NCBI GenBank assembly: GCA_000708835.1 | Contig: DF236989.1 | Location: 1 to 64,000 of the forward strand | Length of the DNA stretch: 64,000 nt | Direction of reading: 5' to 3' | Source of the DNA: Klebsormidium nitens | Lineage: Eukaryota; Streptophyta; Klebsormidiophyceae; Klebsormidiales; Klebsormidiaceae | Part shown: piece after piece, positions 1-11,134 of the stretch | Layout: every line of letters starts with the position of its first letter | How positions within the stretch are numbered: the stretch's first letter is position 1 | The notes under the pieces: generated by a model | Seen by the model: the letters and a program-made list of their open reading frames with translations, nothing else | What the model was told of the DNA's origin: nothing | Database searches by the model: none | Made by a program: the position numbers and the translations under genes

Positions 1-850
1 TCACAGCGCAAGGAGGACGGCGCCTCCTTGCTTCCCCTCAACAACCCGCCCACAGCTACCGCTGTTTCCCACCCGTTGTTGAGTTCTTGTCGCACGTTGC
101 GATCTTCTCTCTTCCGCAGTGATCTACCTTCGCGCGCGCACAGCGCACGTGCGGTGCTCAGGCGTCTGGCGTCCCAGTACCGGGCTCTCCCTCCAGGCGA
201 GCTCCCCGTTCCGGCGTCCCGGCGTTCCGGCGAACCAGTGGCGACTCGGCGGCGTCTCGAAGACGGCGACCGGGCGGTGCTTCATCGCCGGCGGCCTCGG
301 GCGTTACCGTAGTTCAGTTTAGTTTAGTCATTACCAACTAGACTTCGTCGTCGTACAGACGTAGAACAATTTGGCAGTTTCCATTTGCACTCTTCGCGTT
401 AACGAGTCTGTTGGATAGCGCAAAGTGCATTAGGCAGTTAGCCAGACATTTGCACAACATACATTCTGCCATTCGTGGCCGGTCCTATTCATAATAAACC
501 GGCCTAGGCAGCGCGGCGCTATCCCTCTCGGGGAACGTCTGTGTGAGCCTTGCACGAGCCGATCTTGCCTACCCTATTCTGTCCCTTCCCATCACACATT
601 CGCAGTGCTTCGCACTGCGATCATCTATTAACGTTCTCGTTAATAGCTGAGAACCCTGAGGCTGAGGAGCTGAGAAAACAGTGAACCTCAGAATATTCAA
701 CAGTTTCGGCTAAACCTCAAAACGAGCTCCAGTTACCTGTGGGCGCTGTCGTCCAGCAAGCTGGAGCTCCATCTCTCCTTGTTTGCAGATGTTTTGAGAG
801 AGAGAGAGAGCATTCTGATTTGTAATTTGTATGTAGAAGCGGCTGCATTT
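1..850. other. Upstream flank of the first gene, no gene seen
   Basis: No exon with matching splice sites was found here. The only structure seen is two perfect short hairpins close together at 601-619 and 625-646, and a GA microsatellite near 795-808. The 3' half probably holds the promoter and 5' untranslated region of the desaturase-like gene that begins at 909. Confidence 0.5.
601..646. repeat. Two adjacent perfect hairpins
   Basis: Positions 601-619 form an 8-bp stem with a 3-nt loop (TTC). Positions 625-646 form a 9-bp AT-rich stem (CTATTAACG) with a 4-nt loop. Both are exact. No function is known; they lie about 260 bp upstream of the first start codon. Confidence 0.6.
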
Positions 851-908
851 TAAGTTGGCCATTCCCAGGCGGTTTCCTACAGAAGTCTTTTGCTTTTTAG
901 CAGCAAAC

Positions 909-3900
909 ATGAGTGGTGCACCCAGTTCATTGGGCCACAGCCGCGGGCCGATCTCGCTGGCGCCGCCACCCAGTCGCAATGCATTTGTTGACAGCATGTC
1001 ATCCACCAGCGCATCAAGGCATGTCAAGCTGAAGTTCCGCTCTTCTCACCCATCCTCCAGAGCATTTGCAGCGCAGATTGCTGTAATGCAGAAGTGTCAT
1101 TCCTGTGGAAGCATGCTTCCAAATCCCCTGCTCACACCTCCATTGACATTGCGGCGAAAGAGATACAACCTTAGATGTAAGGCTCCGAAACAGACCAGAT
1201 TGAAGAAAACCACAAGTGGTACATTAACTAGAGCGGGGATGGAGCATGTGGCGTGGACTGAGAAGAAGAAGGCAGTGGTGGTAGGAGGCGGCTGGGTGAG
1301 TCAAGCGAAGCCAGACCTGGGAGTAGCATTACTTTCAGCTTTCAAAAGGATTGTTCGACATATTTCTCGAGACAAGTTGAAGCTGTTGGACCATCAATCT
1401 GGATAATACATTCCAAGTTTCGTTTTTCAAAATTCTCCACTGGTTTGGAGTGGTTGTGGCTGTTCGGACCTTAACATCATTCCAGCACAACGAGGAAGGC
1501 TATCAAATTGTCCCTGCAACTGATGCTGTGTCAGCCTGGCAGGCAGGCTTTGGAGCAGCGTACCAGCTAGCACGCTGCGGCTTTGCTGTGACCCTTTTGG
1601 ACGCGTCCCCCGACCCAGGGGGCCTTAGCGGAGGCTTCCGTACCAGCCAAGGGAGAGCGGTCGAGGCTGGTATGAAAGGATTTTGGTAGGTGCGGGCTTC
1701 ATACTCCCACCTTTTGGGTAGCAAACTCTTACATGTATGGACTGGTGATTGAGGAACACCACTGTTGCTTCAAACCGCTCAATACACCTAGGTCCCATCT
1801 TCTTGGGCCATACAGTGGCCAGCAGCACGGAAGCGGCCCCAGATTTTTGAGGTCAGGAAGCCCTGCTCTGTCTCGATGAGGAGCTGTTCTGGTCTGTACT
1901 TGATTGCCGTGGGTCACTGTTGACCCCTGCTGTGGTTATCAGCTGTAGTTATTGGGTGTGATGCGTCTTTGTTGGTTGTAGGTATCAGCTGCAGTATGGA
2001 AGTTGAGAGTCACCTGGGGGTAGCTTGTTCACATTGAGCCATGATTTCTATATTGGAATGGACGAGTCAGGGTCTTTGGCTCTCCAAAACGTCTACTTTG
2101 TCACGTGAAAAGCACAGTGGTGGTTCTTACAAACGAGCTGAGAAACTTTGAGGGTGGCGTGACATACCTTAAACTGGTAAAGTGCACACGCCGCACCAAC
2201 TTGCCAGAAAGAAACGACTTTGATCTGGATTCATGGTGCAGGTATCAGTATCACAACATCTATCGCCTCGTCGAGGAGCTGAGCATCGTGAGTCTGGCGC
2301 CGGCCCTCTGTCTTACTTGCTGAATGTCCTTGACTTCGAAGTTTACTGCCTTCGCCGAAACCGTGGAACCGGGTAACTTTTACTCCATTTCAATAGAAGA
2401 TGAGGTTCTTGACAACACACGCTCTAAGCAACAATGCTATTGGCAATAAGACCAAAAGTCGATCCTCATCAAACAGCATTTTTCTTCATACGATGACCCG
2501 TTTCTGCCACGTGCGCTGTTTGGACCACACTTTGATTTCATTGACGACTCTGGTGCCAATCGGATTCGCAGACACCAAACATTCGAAACGGGCAACTGCA
2601 TTCACGTTGCCTCTTATATCAGACCCGCTTCCTCCATGCTCCCGTGCCTCTCAATCAATAACTTCGGCAGGAAGAGACGATGGAAGATGGCCTAACTTTT
2701 GTCTCATCTCCCGTCTGCTTTGGATCCGCTTTCTGTCTGCTCTGATTTCGTATCCAAAGGGGGGGTCGTAAAAGCTGGTTTCTCTGCCTGGTCCAGCTCC
2801 CCCCCTTCACGGAGTGGACCCGCAGCTCGTTCTACTCTCCAGCGGGAATCCAGGTCGAAGCGCCCGTGTTCCAAGACCTGCCCCGCCTGCCGACGCCCCT
2901 TGGGAGCTTCCTCTACACGTCGCCCTACTTTCGGCAAGTCGTCACCTCTTTCTGCTGGGTCGAAGCGTTTGTTGCTTTCGCTAAGGGAACGAGTGCCTTG
3001 AGATAAGGTTTGAAGACGTCAATCTGCGCATCGGTCATCCGCTTGTACTTAGTCACGAGCTTGACTTCTCCGTGGAGTCTCTCATTCGTGGTGCCTGCAG
3101 TTTATAAAGTTAACTTTATTCTTCCACGAAAGCACTTTCATAAGTGAAGATGCCGTTCGCTTTTGGTCCTCTGCAGATCACTTCCAATCGCCGACCGTCT
3201 GACCGCCATCCCGTTAGTACAGGCCCTGGTAGAGTTCGACGTGGTGAGTCTCCTGCTTCTCGGAGGCTCGGCTACATGGGTCCGGCTGTTGACATTTGGC
3301 TATTACACCATGCGCTCGCACAAGAGATTGTCCTAGATTTTCTACAGGCCCACGAATCGACTTCGACGACAAGTCTGCTATTACCTGCCTTCTCGGGCCC
3401 CTTATTACCTCGCACCCAAGATATTGCTCTCGACGAAGAGTTCGATATTCTCATAGAGTCGGAGAGTATGGTATGTCGTCGGATCCCGCAATTCGCACCT
3501 AATGACTTGCAGACTGGCCGTGCAAAATCTTGGGTGCGAGTTTCAGGTGCCCGAGCTTGAGAACTGTGAAACACACAAAGTGAACCTGGACGGACGGAAC
3601 AAGAAAGGTTCGTAGCATTGTTCGACAGGACGAGGAGGCATATGCTCGCTACGACGCGATGACCGCAAGGGAGCTGTTCCGAAGCGCGGGCGTCTCGGCG
3701 CGGCTGTACCGCGAGTTCCTGGAGCCGATCTTGCTTGTCACCCTTTTCGCGCCAGGCGAACAGCTGTCCGGTGAGGGTGCACGGAATCGGAAACGCGAAT
3801 GCGGTGTTCTCTTTTTCTCTGCAGCTGTCGCCGTTTTAGGCGCGCTCTACTACTCGTGCTTAAGCATCAAGTGAACTTTGACTCGTGCTGCAGGCGATAC

Positions 3901-6770
3901 GGGATCCTTAGAGGATCTTCCGCCATTTCTAGATATTGGCAGTTTACTGCATGAACGCTTGGTTTCTCTTTGCAGCTGCCGCTGCTTTGGGCGCGATTTA
4001 CTACTACGTGCTTGCGCACCAAGCCAACTTCGACGTTCGGTGGTGCAGAGATTCGGAAAATAGAAAATATGTCTCGATGAGTTTAAATCCGAAAGTAACC
4101 GATCTTCTCTGCAGCTGCCGCCGCTCTAGGTGCCCTTTATTATTATGTGCTCGCACATCAAGCGGACTTCGACGTGCGGTGGTGCAAGGGTCCCGTCGTC
4201 GAGTCGCTCTTCGCCCCATGGCGGAGAAAGCTGGAGATTATGGGCGCTAGGATTTTGGGAGGCCAGAGAGTGCAGAGGGTGACGGTGGATGACGTCAGCG
4301 GGCGAGCGACGGCCATCACCGCGAGTAAGCACCGCTCAGATCCTCGGGAACCGGTAGATCAAACATGCCGGGCCGTAAATTCCGGATGCTGAATTCCTAT
4401 ATCTAGGGTGATGAACCTTGGATCCAAAGGTCTCTGTTTCCTTTTGTTGCTTGTATGGAGAGCAAAGCCAATGCAGACAGATTCCCTGGTTGAGCGTTCG
4501 CAAGCTCTGGCTTGAATCGTCCAATCAGCAAACGGATACAAAGCAGATTCGACAGAGCATCACCAGCATGCTCTCGCTGGAAGGATGTAGTCAGCATAAG
4601 AGTACAGCGTGATAGGATTCAAGGACTCGAGGAGAACGGGTCGGGTCAATTTGAGGAGTTGGGTGGATAGTTATACCGTTCTTATTATCTGGTCGGTTAA
4701 TTTGGTCGGATGATCCCAACTTCCCTGTACTACGAGTGGCTGTCAGTTTAAACTAAGGTTGCTATTCAGAGGTTGTATTCGTCAAAATCATTGTGCTGAT
4801 GGATCATTGGCCCGTGAGAAAACCATCTTAACTTGATAGTCTGAAAAGCCTTGAAATCTGCAGTCGACTCCAACGGTCAGGCGACGACGTTCTCAGCCGA
4901 CGCCGTCGTTTTTGCGGTGGGCGTGAACGCGATGCAACGGATCGTCGCCACGTCACCCCCTCTGGCGGACCGCCCGGATTTCGCGGGCTTTTCCAACCTG
5001 GGGGGGATTGACGTTCTTGCGGCAAGGCTGTGGCTTGACCGGCGGGTTACTCCGCCAAACCCATCGAATGTGTTTTCCGGGTTCGACGCGACGACTGGGG
5101 GGACGTTCTTTGACCTGAACGCGTTGCAGGTAAGACGACCGCCCGATTTGCCTGTTTGCGGGTTTCCGAATGTGACTTGGAAGTTGTGACCGTATCTGAG
5201 GACTGCCGCTTCGTTACCGAGGTGGATTTGTTGCATGATTGAAAGACTGAAGTTTCCCCTTTGCTGAACCGGCAGCCGCTTCGCTGCAATTTCCTCGAGC
5301 TGCCCTGCAACTTCGACGCCTTATTGCCTTTTTACTTTTTCTTGACTTCTGCTTCGATTCTTCTTTGTGACACCCCTTCGTCTCCTTCACTCTGGACTGA
5401 TGAACGTTTGCTGATTGAGTTCGTCGCTAGATCGTCTCGAGTGCTGGTAAACAGAGTCCTTCACAACGTGACCATGAAAGCGGCCACGGTTCCTGTGTTA
5501 CGTACCAACCCGTCCATCGAAATTCGTTTTGCTGGCGCTCTTGTCGAGACGTCTCTCACAGAAAAGTCGTATAATAAAACGAAACGGTTTCCAGGACGAG
5601 TACCGGAACGAAGCCGGCAGCGTCATCGAAGTCGACTTCTACCACGCGAACCAGCTGCTTCCGCTGCCGGATGACGTCATCGTGGACCGGGTACTGAACC
5701 GGTACCTCGCGGGCTGCGAACCGGGCTTTGGCGGCGCGAAGGTTCTGGACAGCAGCGTGCTCCGATTCAAGGGCGCTGTCACGCTCTTTGGGCCAGGGTC
5801 GCACCAGGTAAATCGAATCTTAACCAGGCCAGGGGCTTGAGAACGGCTCCTTGTAAATCACTAGCCCAATGACCAGCCGCGCTTTAAACTGGACATCCTT
5901 TCTTCCGATTTTATATTTTGCTTCTGCTTGATGTTCAGCACCGCGTTTCTTCGGAGCGGATGCGTCAGATATTTGTCGAGTCGGCCAGTTCTCGGCATGC
6001 GCTTTCAAAAAGACTCCTCGAACCTTCCTCAAGACTGTTTGCCAAAATCTTCTTTCCTCTTCTATGTGAGACGCCCATGCTTCGTCCAAGTACCTTCATT
6101 GTTCTGCACGTCCGGGCGCCTCCCAAGATTTGCTGAGGTCGTCCACCTTACTCAGCCGCGCTTGCCGGCAGAATTCTGTCATCATCCCCTCTCCTTCTGC
6201 TCGCTCTCCTCATTTCCAAACCGCTCCTCCGATTCATTCAAAACGTGTGCTTCGTGACTCTTCTGCAGCACATGCCCAGTACAAGCACCAGCATACCCAA
6301 CCTGTTCATGGCAGGTGACTGGCTCGCACAGGGCCCGGGCTCCCATGGGGCACGTGGCCTTTCGCAGGTGAGAATGCGCCCCGTCATCCCCGGGTGTCCG
6401 GGAAAGATGCCGCATGTTTATGTTCCGTCGACTTTTGCGGGATGAATTTCATTCCTTCCGCTAGGTCGACTTCTTACCCCACCTCGGCTCTGCATAGGAG
6501 ATGGTTGTCATCAAAGGGGTCGTAACTCGAATAAGCATTTAACCAGACATTCGACGGTTCACACCAACTTTCCTCGTGCAGGAAAAAGCCTACGTCACGG
6601 GGCTCGAAGCAGGGCGCCAAGCGGCCGTTTTGCTCGGCCAGGGGCAAAATGAGGCCGTGCCGATTCTAGGGGTTGAAGAAGACGAGCCGCACATAGCGAC
6701 GGCAAAAAGTGTAGCGAGGGAAAGCCGGAAACTTGTGAGGGATTTAGGCTTTCGATGGCCCTTGCTTTGA
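909..6770 (+). CDS. Plastid-type FAD-dependent carotene-desaturase/amine-oxidase-like protein
   Basis: Eleven exons join in frame: 909-1295, 1543-1685, 2242-2287, 2797-2933, 3177-3243, 3629-3770, 4115-4324, 4864-5129, 5595-5807, 6269-6367, 6582-6770 (632 aa). The N-terminus is basic and Ser-rich like a transit peptide. At about residue 125 a Rossmann dinucleotide fold is split by intron 1: VVVGGGWAGFGAAYQLA, then GGLSGG. Near the C-terminus are the FAD contact MAGDWLAQG and ARGLSQEKAYVTGLEAG. In the middle, ITARELF-like MTARELFRSAGVS and LFAPGEQLS match the phytoene/zeta-carotene desaturase superfamily. The likely reaction is flavin-linked oxidation or isomerisation of an isoprenoid or carotenoid in the plastid, but the substrate cannot be told. 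It lacks close resemblance to canonical PDS, ZDS or CRTISO. Intron 4 has a GC donor (CG|GCAAGT at 2934); this is the only donor that keeps the frame. The ATG at 855 is an in-frame alternative start. Confidence 0.85.
3384..3556. repeat. Dispersed repeat, copy A (intron 5 of desaturase-like gene)
   Basis: This stretch of about 170 bp matches 19819-19986 in the same orientation. Shared blocks include CTCGCACCCAAGAT, GACGAAGAGTTCGATA, GCAGACTGGCCGTGCAA and AGGTGCCCGAGC, separated by diverged spacers. No terminal inverted repeat or coding frame is visible. Confidence 0.7.
3816..4190 (+). repeat. Tripled exon start (two decayed copies plus the used exon 7 edge)
   Basis: The polypyrimidine tract, the acceptor CTGCAG and the first 70-75 bp of exon 7 occur three times, beginning at 3825, 3976 and 4115 (spacing 151 and 139 bp). 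Copy 3 is the functional exon (AAAALGALYYYVLAHQADFD). Copy 2 keeps the frame (AAAALGAIYYYVLAHQANFD) but has no donor and runs out of frame into copy 3. Copy 1 lost one base in the third TAC codon and then meets a stop. The copies contain intron plus exon sequence, so they arose by DNA-level tandem duplication. Confidence 0.9.
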
Positions 6771-7455
6771 GCATAGATCTGCACGTGGGCGCCGTAATCA
6801 TTTCCCCCGACCCGACTTCAGAGCAGGCCCGTACAGTGGGTTAAAGAGCATATCACTTGCCAGGCGTAAGCTAGCTTGAGCAATTTGACATGGCGCACTG
6901 GTTGAGAGCTTTATGTATTCAGCGTTTCTAGCTAGATACAATGTACTACATCAAAATTACACGTGCATGCATATGTATTGCAGCAACGTGCTCGATGGTG
7001 ACGACAGTGCACCTCACGTACCGTGACATGATCATATACTAGGGGCAGCAGAATATGCAGCTTCTGATCGGACTATAGCATGCAGGCTGATTGAAAAAAT
7101 AGCATGTCTACTGTAGCCTCTCACGTGCATGTATGCGCCGGCTGCCTTAATGTCGAACATGTCAATACCATGTGCATGTGTAAGTATTGGACTGGACGGT
7201 TCGTCCGCTAGTTGATTCGCTTTCAGTCGCAGAACTTTTATGGTGAGCTAGGGGGACTTCGTGATGCCCGTTTTCAAAACCAGCTTTGTTGCAGTAGATG
7301 CAAGAGCTGCCGTCCTCGAAGAGATCATATATGGCAACCAGACAACTGACTCTACATGTTGTGACTGGCAGAACATGCTGATGCAACCAAAAGAATTAAC
7401 GTCTTTCAACTGGCAAAAAACAAAACCCAGAGCTTGGAAGTTTCTCGACAGCGTG
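6771..7455. other. Intergenic, tail-to-tail
   Basis: This lies between the 3' ends of the desaturase-like gene (+) and the membrane protein gene (-). It should hold both 3' untranslated regions and polyadenylation sites. No exon, RNA gene or clear repeat was seen. Confidence 0.5.
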
Positions 7456-9009
7456 TTATGGTTCTCTCCGTATTGGTCGGTTGCGTTTTCGGACTGGTTC
7501 CGGTGATGGCTCCGGTTCGCCATTTTCCCCTTGTTCGGACAACTTAGTCTCCATCTCTTCGGCCTGGAGATTGGGAGAACAGAATTGATGTTAAGGTTGA
7601 GTTCCGAAGCTGCCAGTCTGCCGCTTGATTGTGGGTCCATAAGCGAAGCACTCATGGGAACTGACTTCAAGATATACTCAAACCTAGTTGCGTGAAAATC
7701 GGAGGAGAGGAGATCATCCCCGGGTATTGGGACCCCGCACACTGTATAGGGGTGGTGGGAACACTCCACAATGGAAAGAAGGTTGAGGTTTGGATTGCAA
7801 CAACCGCAAGTGGTTGGAATAGCTTCTTTTGACTGGCCACCAAAGACCTCCATGTTGCAGTCCACTTCATCGACAGACTGGTGCGGCGGGTTACGCAAAA
7901 AGCTCCAGAGCAACCAGTATTCGGGCTTTGCAGCCACTACAAAGGTTCGCAGCCAGCCTACCTCGTCTTCGAGCTGCTTTCCCATGACAAGGCCGCTCAG
8001 ATATGCCAGCGCAGCCGTGCCCACCGCTGCAAATAAGACAGGCTCAAATCCATCATGGCCCCTCCCACTGACTGTAGATATCTTGCACCAATCGACTGAT
8101 ATTTCATCAGATTATCAAGGTCGTCAGTAGAACGCTGCCCTTTCAGAAAACTTGCGCTTGGATACCCTCTGCTCTTGATCTGAGCAGCCTCGCTCTTCTT
8201 TGGCTGTTTTTGATTGATTAGGTAGAGTTTGACAGCCCAGTTCAAGTACAGGCGATCAGTTGGACCAAGGTCAAGGCAGCTGTTCAAAAACGGAAGCGAT
8301 TCAACATGTCGGATGACTCGCTTCAGTTGTTTCCTCCTTTTGCATAAAAGAGCAGGGGGCTCTTTAGCCTGCACAATCTGCTAAAGTGTGCTTCTCAGAT
8401 AACCGCCACACAATAGTATACGCAAGCTTAGCCAGAAGCTGTGTGTATAGTGCTAGGAATGAGCCCTCCCATTGATCCGGATTTAAGTTCCGTCAAACAC
8501 TCGCCATGGAAAAGCTTCATGGCACGTACATGGGGCTGAAAGCCAAACAACATGTCAATTCAGCAACGCACTCCTGCAATGGATGCCTCACCAAGCGCTA
8601 TCAGGCTCCAGGGGTTGATTGTCTCCCCTCCAGCGGCAATTTCATACAACGGCGCCACTTGGTGCAGCGAACTCCTGCACACGCTTGCCTGTCTTTTTCC
8701 CGGTGCTCTAATATGGCTCGCGCCTAGTTGATTTTGCTGGACAAAAAGGTTCCCAGTGTTGAGTCCGAATTCTTGTGCAGCTTGCTGCCGTCTTCTGACA
8801 ATGCTGTGATTGGCTGCAATTGCCTGAGATGCGCATGGTGAAGCTGCTTTTCTCAGGCGCCTATTAGGTTGCAAAGCAGACCTCCGACACCTGAATTGTA
8901 CATTGTCTGCTGCAGCAGAAGGCTCAGCTTGCAAAGTTTCAGTTCTGCAAGTTGACCAGTTGGAAGATAGGCGCCCATTCTCGCGGAGGGAAGAGGTGCA
9001 TGCCTGCAT
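7456..9009 (-). CDS. Predicted plastid-targeted protein with one membrane span
   Basis: Three exons (9009-8592, 8071-7962, 7563-7456) join in frames that fit exactly and give 211 aa. The first 75 or so residues are rich in Arg, Ser and Ala and poor in acidic residues, like a chloroplast transit peptide. Near residue 150 comes VLFAAVGTAALAYLSG, a likely membrane helix, followed by an acidic linker (GKQLEDEAEEME) and a Pro/Glu then basic tail ending RKRNRPIRREP. I do not recognise the family. Exon 2 begins after the strong acceptor ATATCTACAG and ends at GAG|GTAGGC. An ATG-less open stretch continues upstream of 9009, so a longer N-terminus is possible. It is divergent from the MYND gene 0.7 kb away and may share its promoter region. 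Confidence 0.6.
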
Positions 9010-9705
9010 TGTCTCAGGGTAGCTTGACTTCTCAATTGTTAGCGGGCAAGCTCTTGGAATCTTGCAACCACTTCTTGCTGATGGAATCCTCTCTCCCACT
9101 AAGGTCCCAATAGACGAGGCGCCAAAGGTTCTGCTGAAAGCCAGATTGTCCAGTGCCTGTGGAGAACTGAAGACTCAAGTTGCATACATGCTTCCTTCAA
9201 TGTCATGCCCTTTGAGCGTGCAGATCACTGTTTGATCGTCTGTACCGGTATATACTATATTCGCTCTTTTATTGAGACGCGATTTGGATGTGCAGATTTA
9301 TTACCGGAATATAATACTCAATACATAGTAGGACGGTATTGTGCTTCAATGCCGTTTCTCGAAACTTCTCGAACCTGAGGTGGAGTCGCTTTCAACACAC
9401 GTTTGCTGCCGCGGCTTCAGGCAGCTAATACCGCCGGTTCTGTCTCCACTCCCGAGCATTCACACAGAATTCTTTCGCCCAAAGTCGACAGATCTCCAAC
9501 AAAACTCAGACTCGGATCAAACCGGTTCGTTGAGCATGTTGACCATACACTGGTACAGATTGCAATGGCAGCAGTTCTGGCAACATACGCTTGAAGTTGA
9601 AGTTGAAGTGGGGATATGGATTGATATCATTTAATCAAACAAAGAGCGACTTCCTTTCCCCCTGAGGGCGCCTGTCTTTCTCTCTGCAATCTGCTGTCTC
9701 TCGCA
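9010..9705. other. Bidirectional promoter region
   Basis: The start codons of the membrane protein gene (-) and the MYND gene (+) face away from each other across this 696-bp gap, so both promoters should lie here. No specific motif can be assigned with confidence. Confidence 0.4.
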
Positions 9706-11134
9706 ATGGCGACGCGAAGAGCAAACATACGCGACATGTCTGCAAGAGAAGTGGCCTCCCTCTTGCAGTCAAAGGACTACCCCACATTAGCCCAGGTCGT
9801 TCAGCAGCTTACATTTCTTGCCGCCGGCAATCTGCGCAAGGGCCAGGCACCAGAAGACGTAATCCCATCTCAAGCAAGGAGGGTGCAACCTGAAGAAGAG
9901 AGGGATGATTCTAGAACCGCTGCCTCATATCTGCTCTCAGAGATAGCGGCTCTGAACGGGGGCGCAGTAATCAAGCAACTTTTGAAGCAGTTTCTGGAGG
10001 TGGACGAGCGGGAGATTGTGAGGGGGGCGGTGAATGGAGACTCTCTTGCATTCCAATCAGGGATGGCGCTTGGTCCCTTGAGCAGCCACAAGCCTGTCGC
10101 CAGGCTCATTCTGCAGCATTGCAATGTGGAAAAGCTCGTCGACAGGTTTGTTGTCTGCTTAGAGCAAAGCTGTAAGCCCGGGATAGAAGGTCCCGGGACG
10201 TACTTACCTCTTGTGTTGATTGCCTTCCCAGCACTTGCGCACATGGTCCGAGCATCTAGAGAGCTCCGTGCTGAGATGCGGAAGCACGACGAGATCTTCA
10301 AGGCGCTGCATGAGGTTTTGTCAGAGCGGATTCTTAAAACGCAACGTCCAGATAACCAGAACGCCCTAAGGGGCCGCTTATCAGAGTTTCTTAATAACGT
10401 TGCCACGTGCAAGGACCTCGAAACATGGTTGATAGGGCAGGGGTATGTAGAGGCTATCGCACGCATCTTCGCAACATCGCAAGGGCGACCATTCGACTTG
10501 GCAACACAAATTGTGGGGGATCAAGCAACCATGAGGTGCTTCATGGGGTTCACACAGATGCTGGAGAATCAGGAGGTTTGCAGGCTTGTAAGAGAACGAA
10601 GGGGAATAGAGATCTTGACCCCCGTGTCTGGCACAATCAGAGGTATAGGCCCGGGAATCTGGGAGACCATGCAGGCCCAAATCAGAGGATTTGGCGCAAG
10701 GCAATATACACCTGAGGAAAGGAAAGAAACTAGGAAGGTCGCAAACCATGATCTTAGCACCCCAAAAGTGTGTGCATACCCCGGGTGCGGTGCCAAAGAA
10801 GACCCCTTCTTGAAGATCACTCTGATGGTATGCGGGCGGTGCCATATGGCATACTATTGCGGGTAAGCTCTCTAGCTCAAACCAATGTCATGTTCTGTTG
10901 CAGAGATAGCAAGAGCCTCAAAGATCCTTTGGTGTTCTTATACATGCTGCAATGCAAGCACGTCGCTTTTGCACATCACTTCTGCTCTATCTCGAAATGA
11001 TGATCAATGTTTTGGTTGTTGAACAAAGTACGGTCTTCGTTTGTTTGCTTCCACTTAGAGTGGGCTTGTCTCCTTCATGCAGCAAGGAGCATCAAAGGTT
11101 GCATTGGAAAGAGCACAAGAAGGTCTGCACATAG
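9706..11134 (+). CDS. MYND-type zinc-finger protein
   Basis: Two exons (9706-10862 and 11083-11134) give 402 aa. Exon 1 ends GG|GTAAGC inside the zinc finger and exon 2 finishes it. The C-terminal MYND finger reads CAYPGCG, then CGRCHMAYYCGKEHQ and HWKEHKKVC. That gives the C-x4-C ... C-x2-C ... YC-x3-H ... H-x3-C zinc pattern of the family. The first 350 residues look all-helical and repeat-like (for example VASLLQSKDYPTLAQVVQQL) but match no domain I can name. MYND fingers bind proline-rich partners in chromatin and signalling complexes; the specific role here is unknown. The start is the first ATG of a long open frame in a good context (TCGCAATGGCG). Confidence 0.85.

Noticed and set aside
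2440-2690. Open frame in intron 3 of the desaturase-like gene (DDPFLPRALFGPHFDFIDDS)
   Set aside because: Protein-like, but the flanking exons join directly in the conserved frame and no phase-compatible splice sites surround it.
8150-8374. Minus-strand open frame (PTDRLYLNWAVKLYLINQKQ) as an extra exon of the membrane-protein gene
   Set aside because: It has a fair acceptor, but its phase (needs two carried bases) conflicts with exon 1 (one carried base), while exon 1 joins exon 8071-7962 perfectly.
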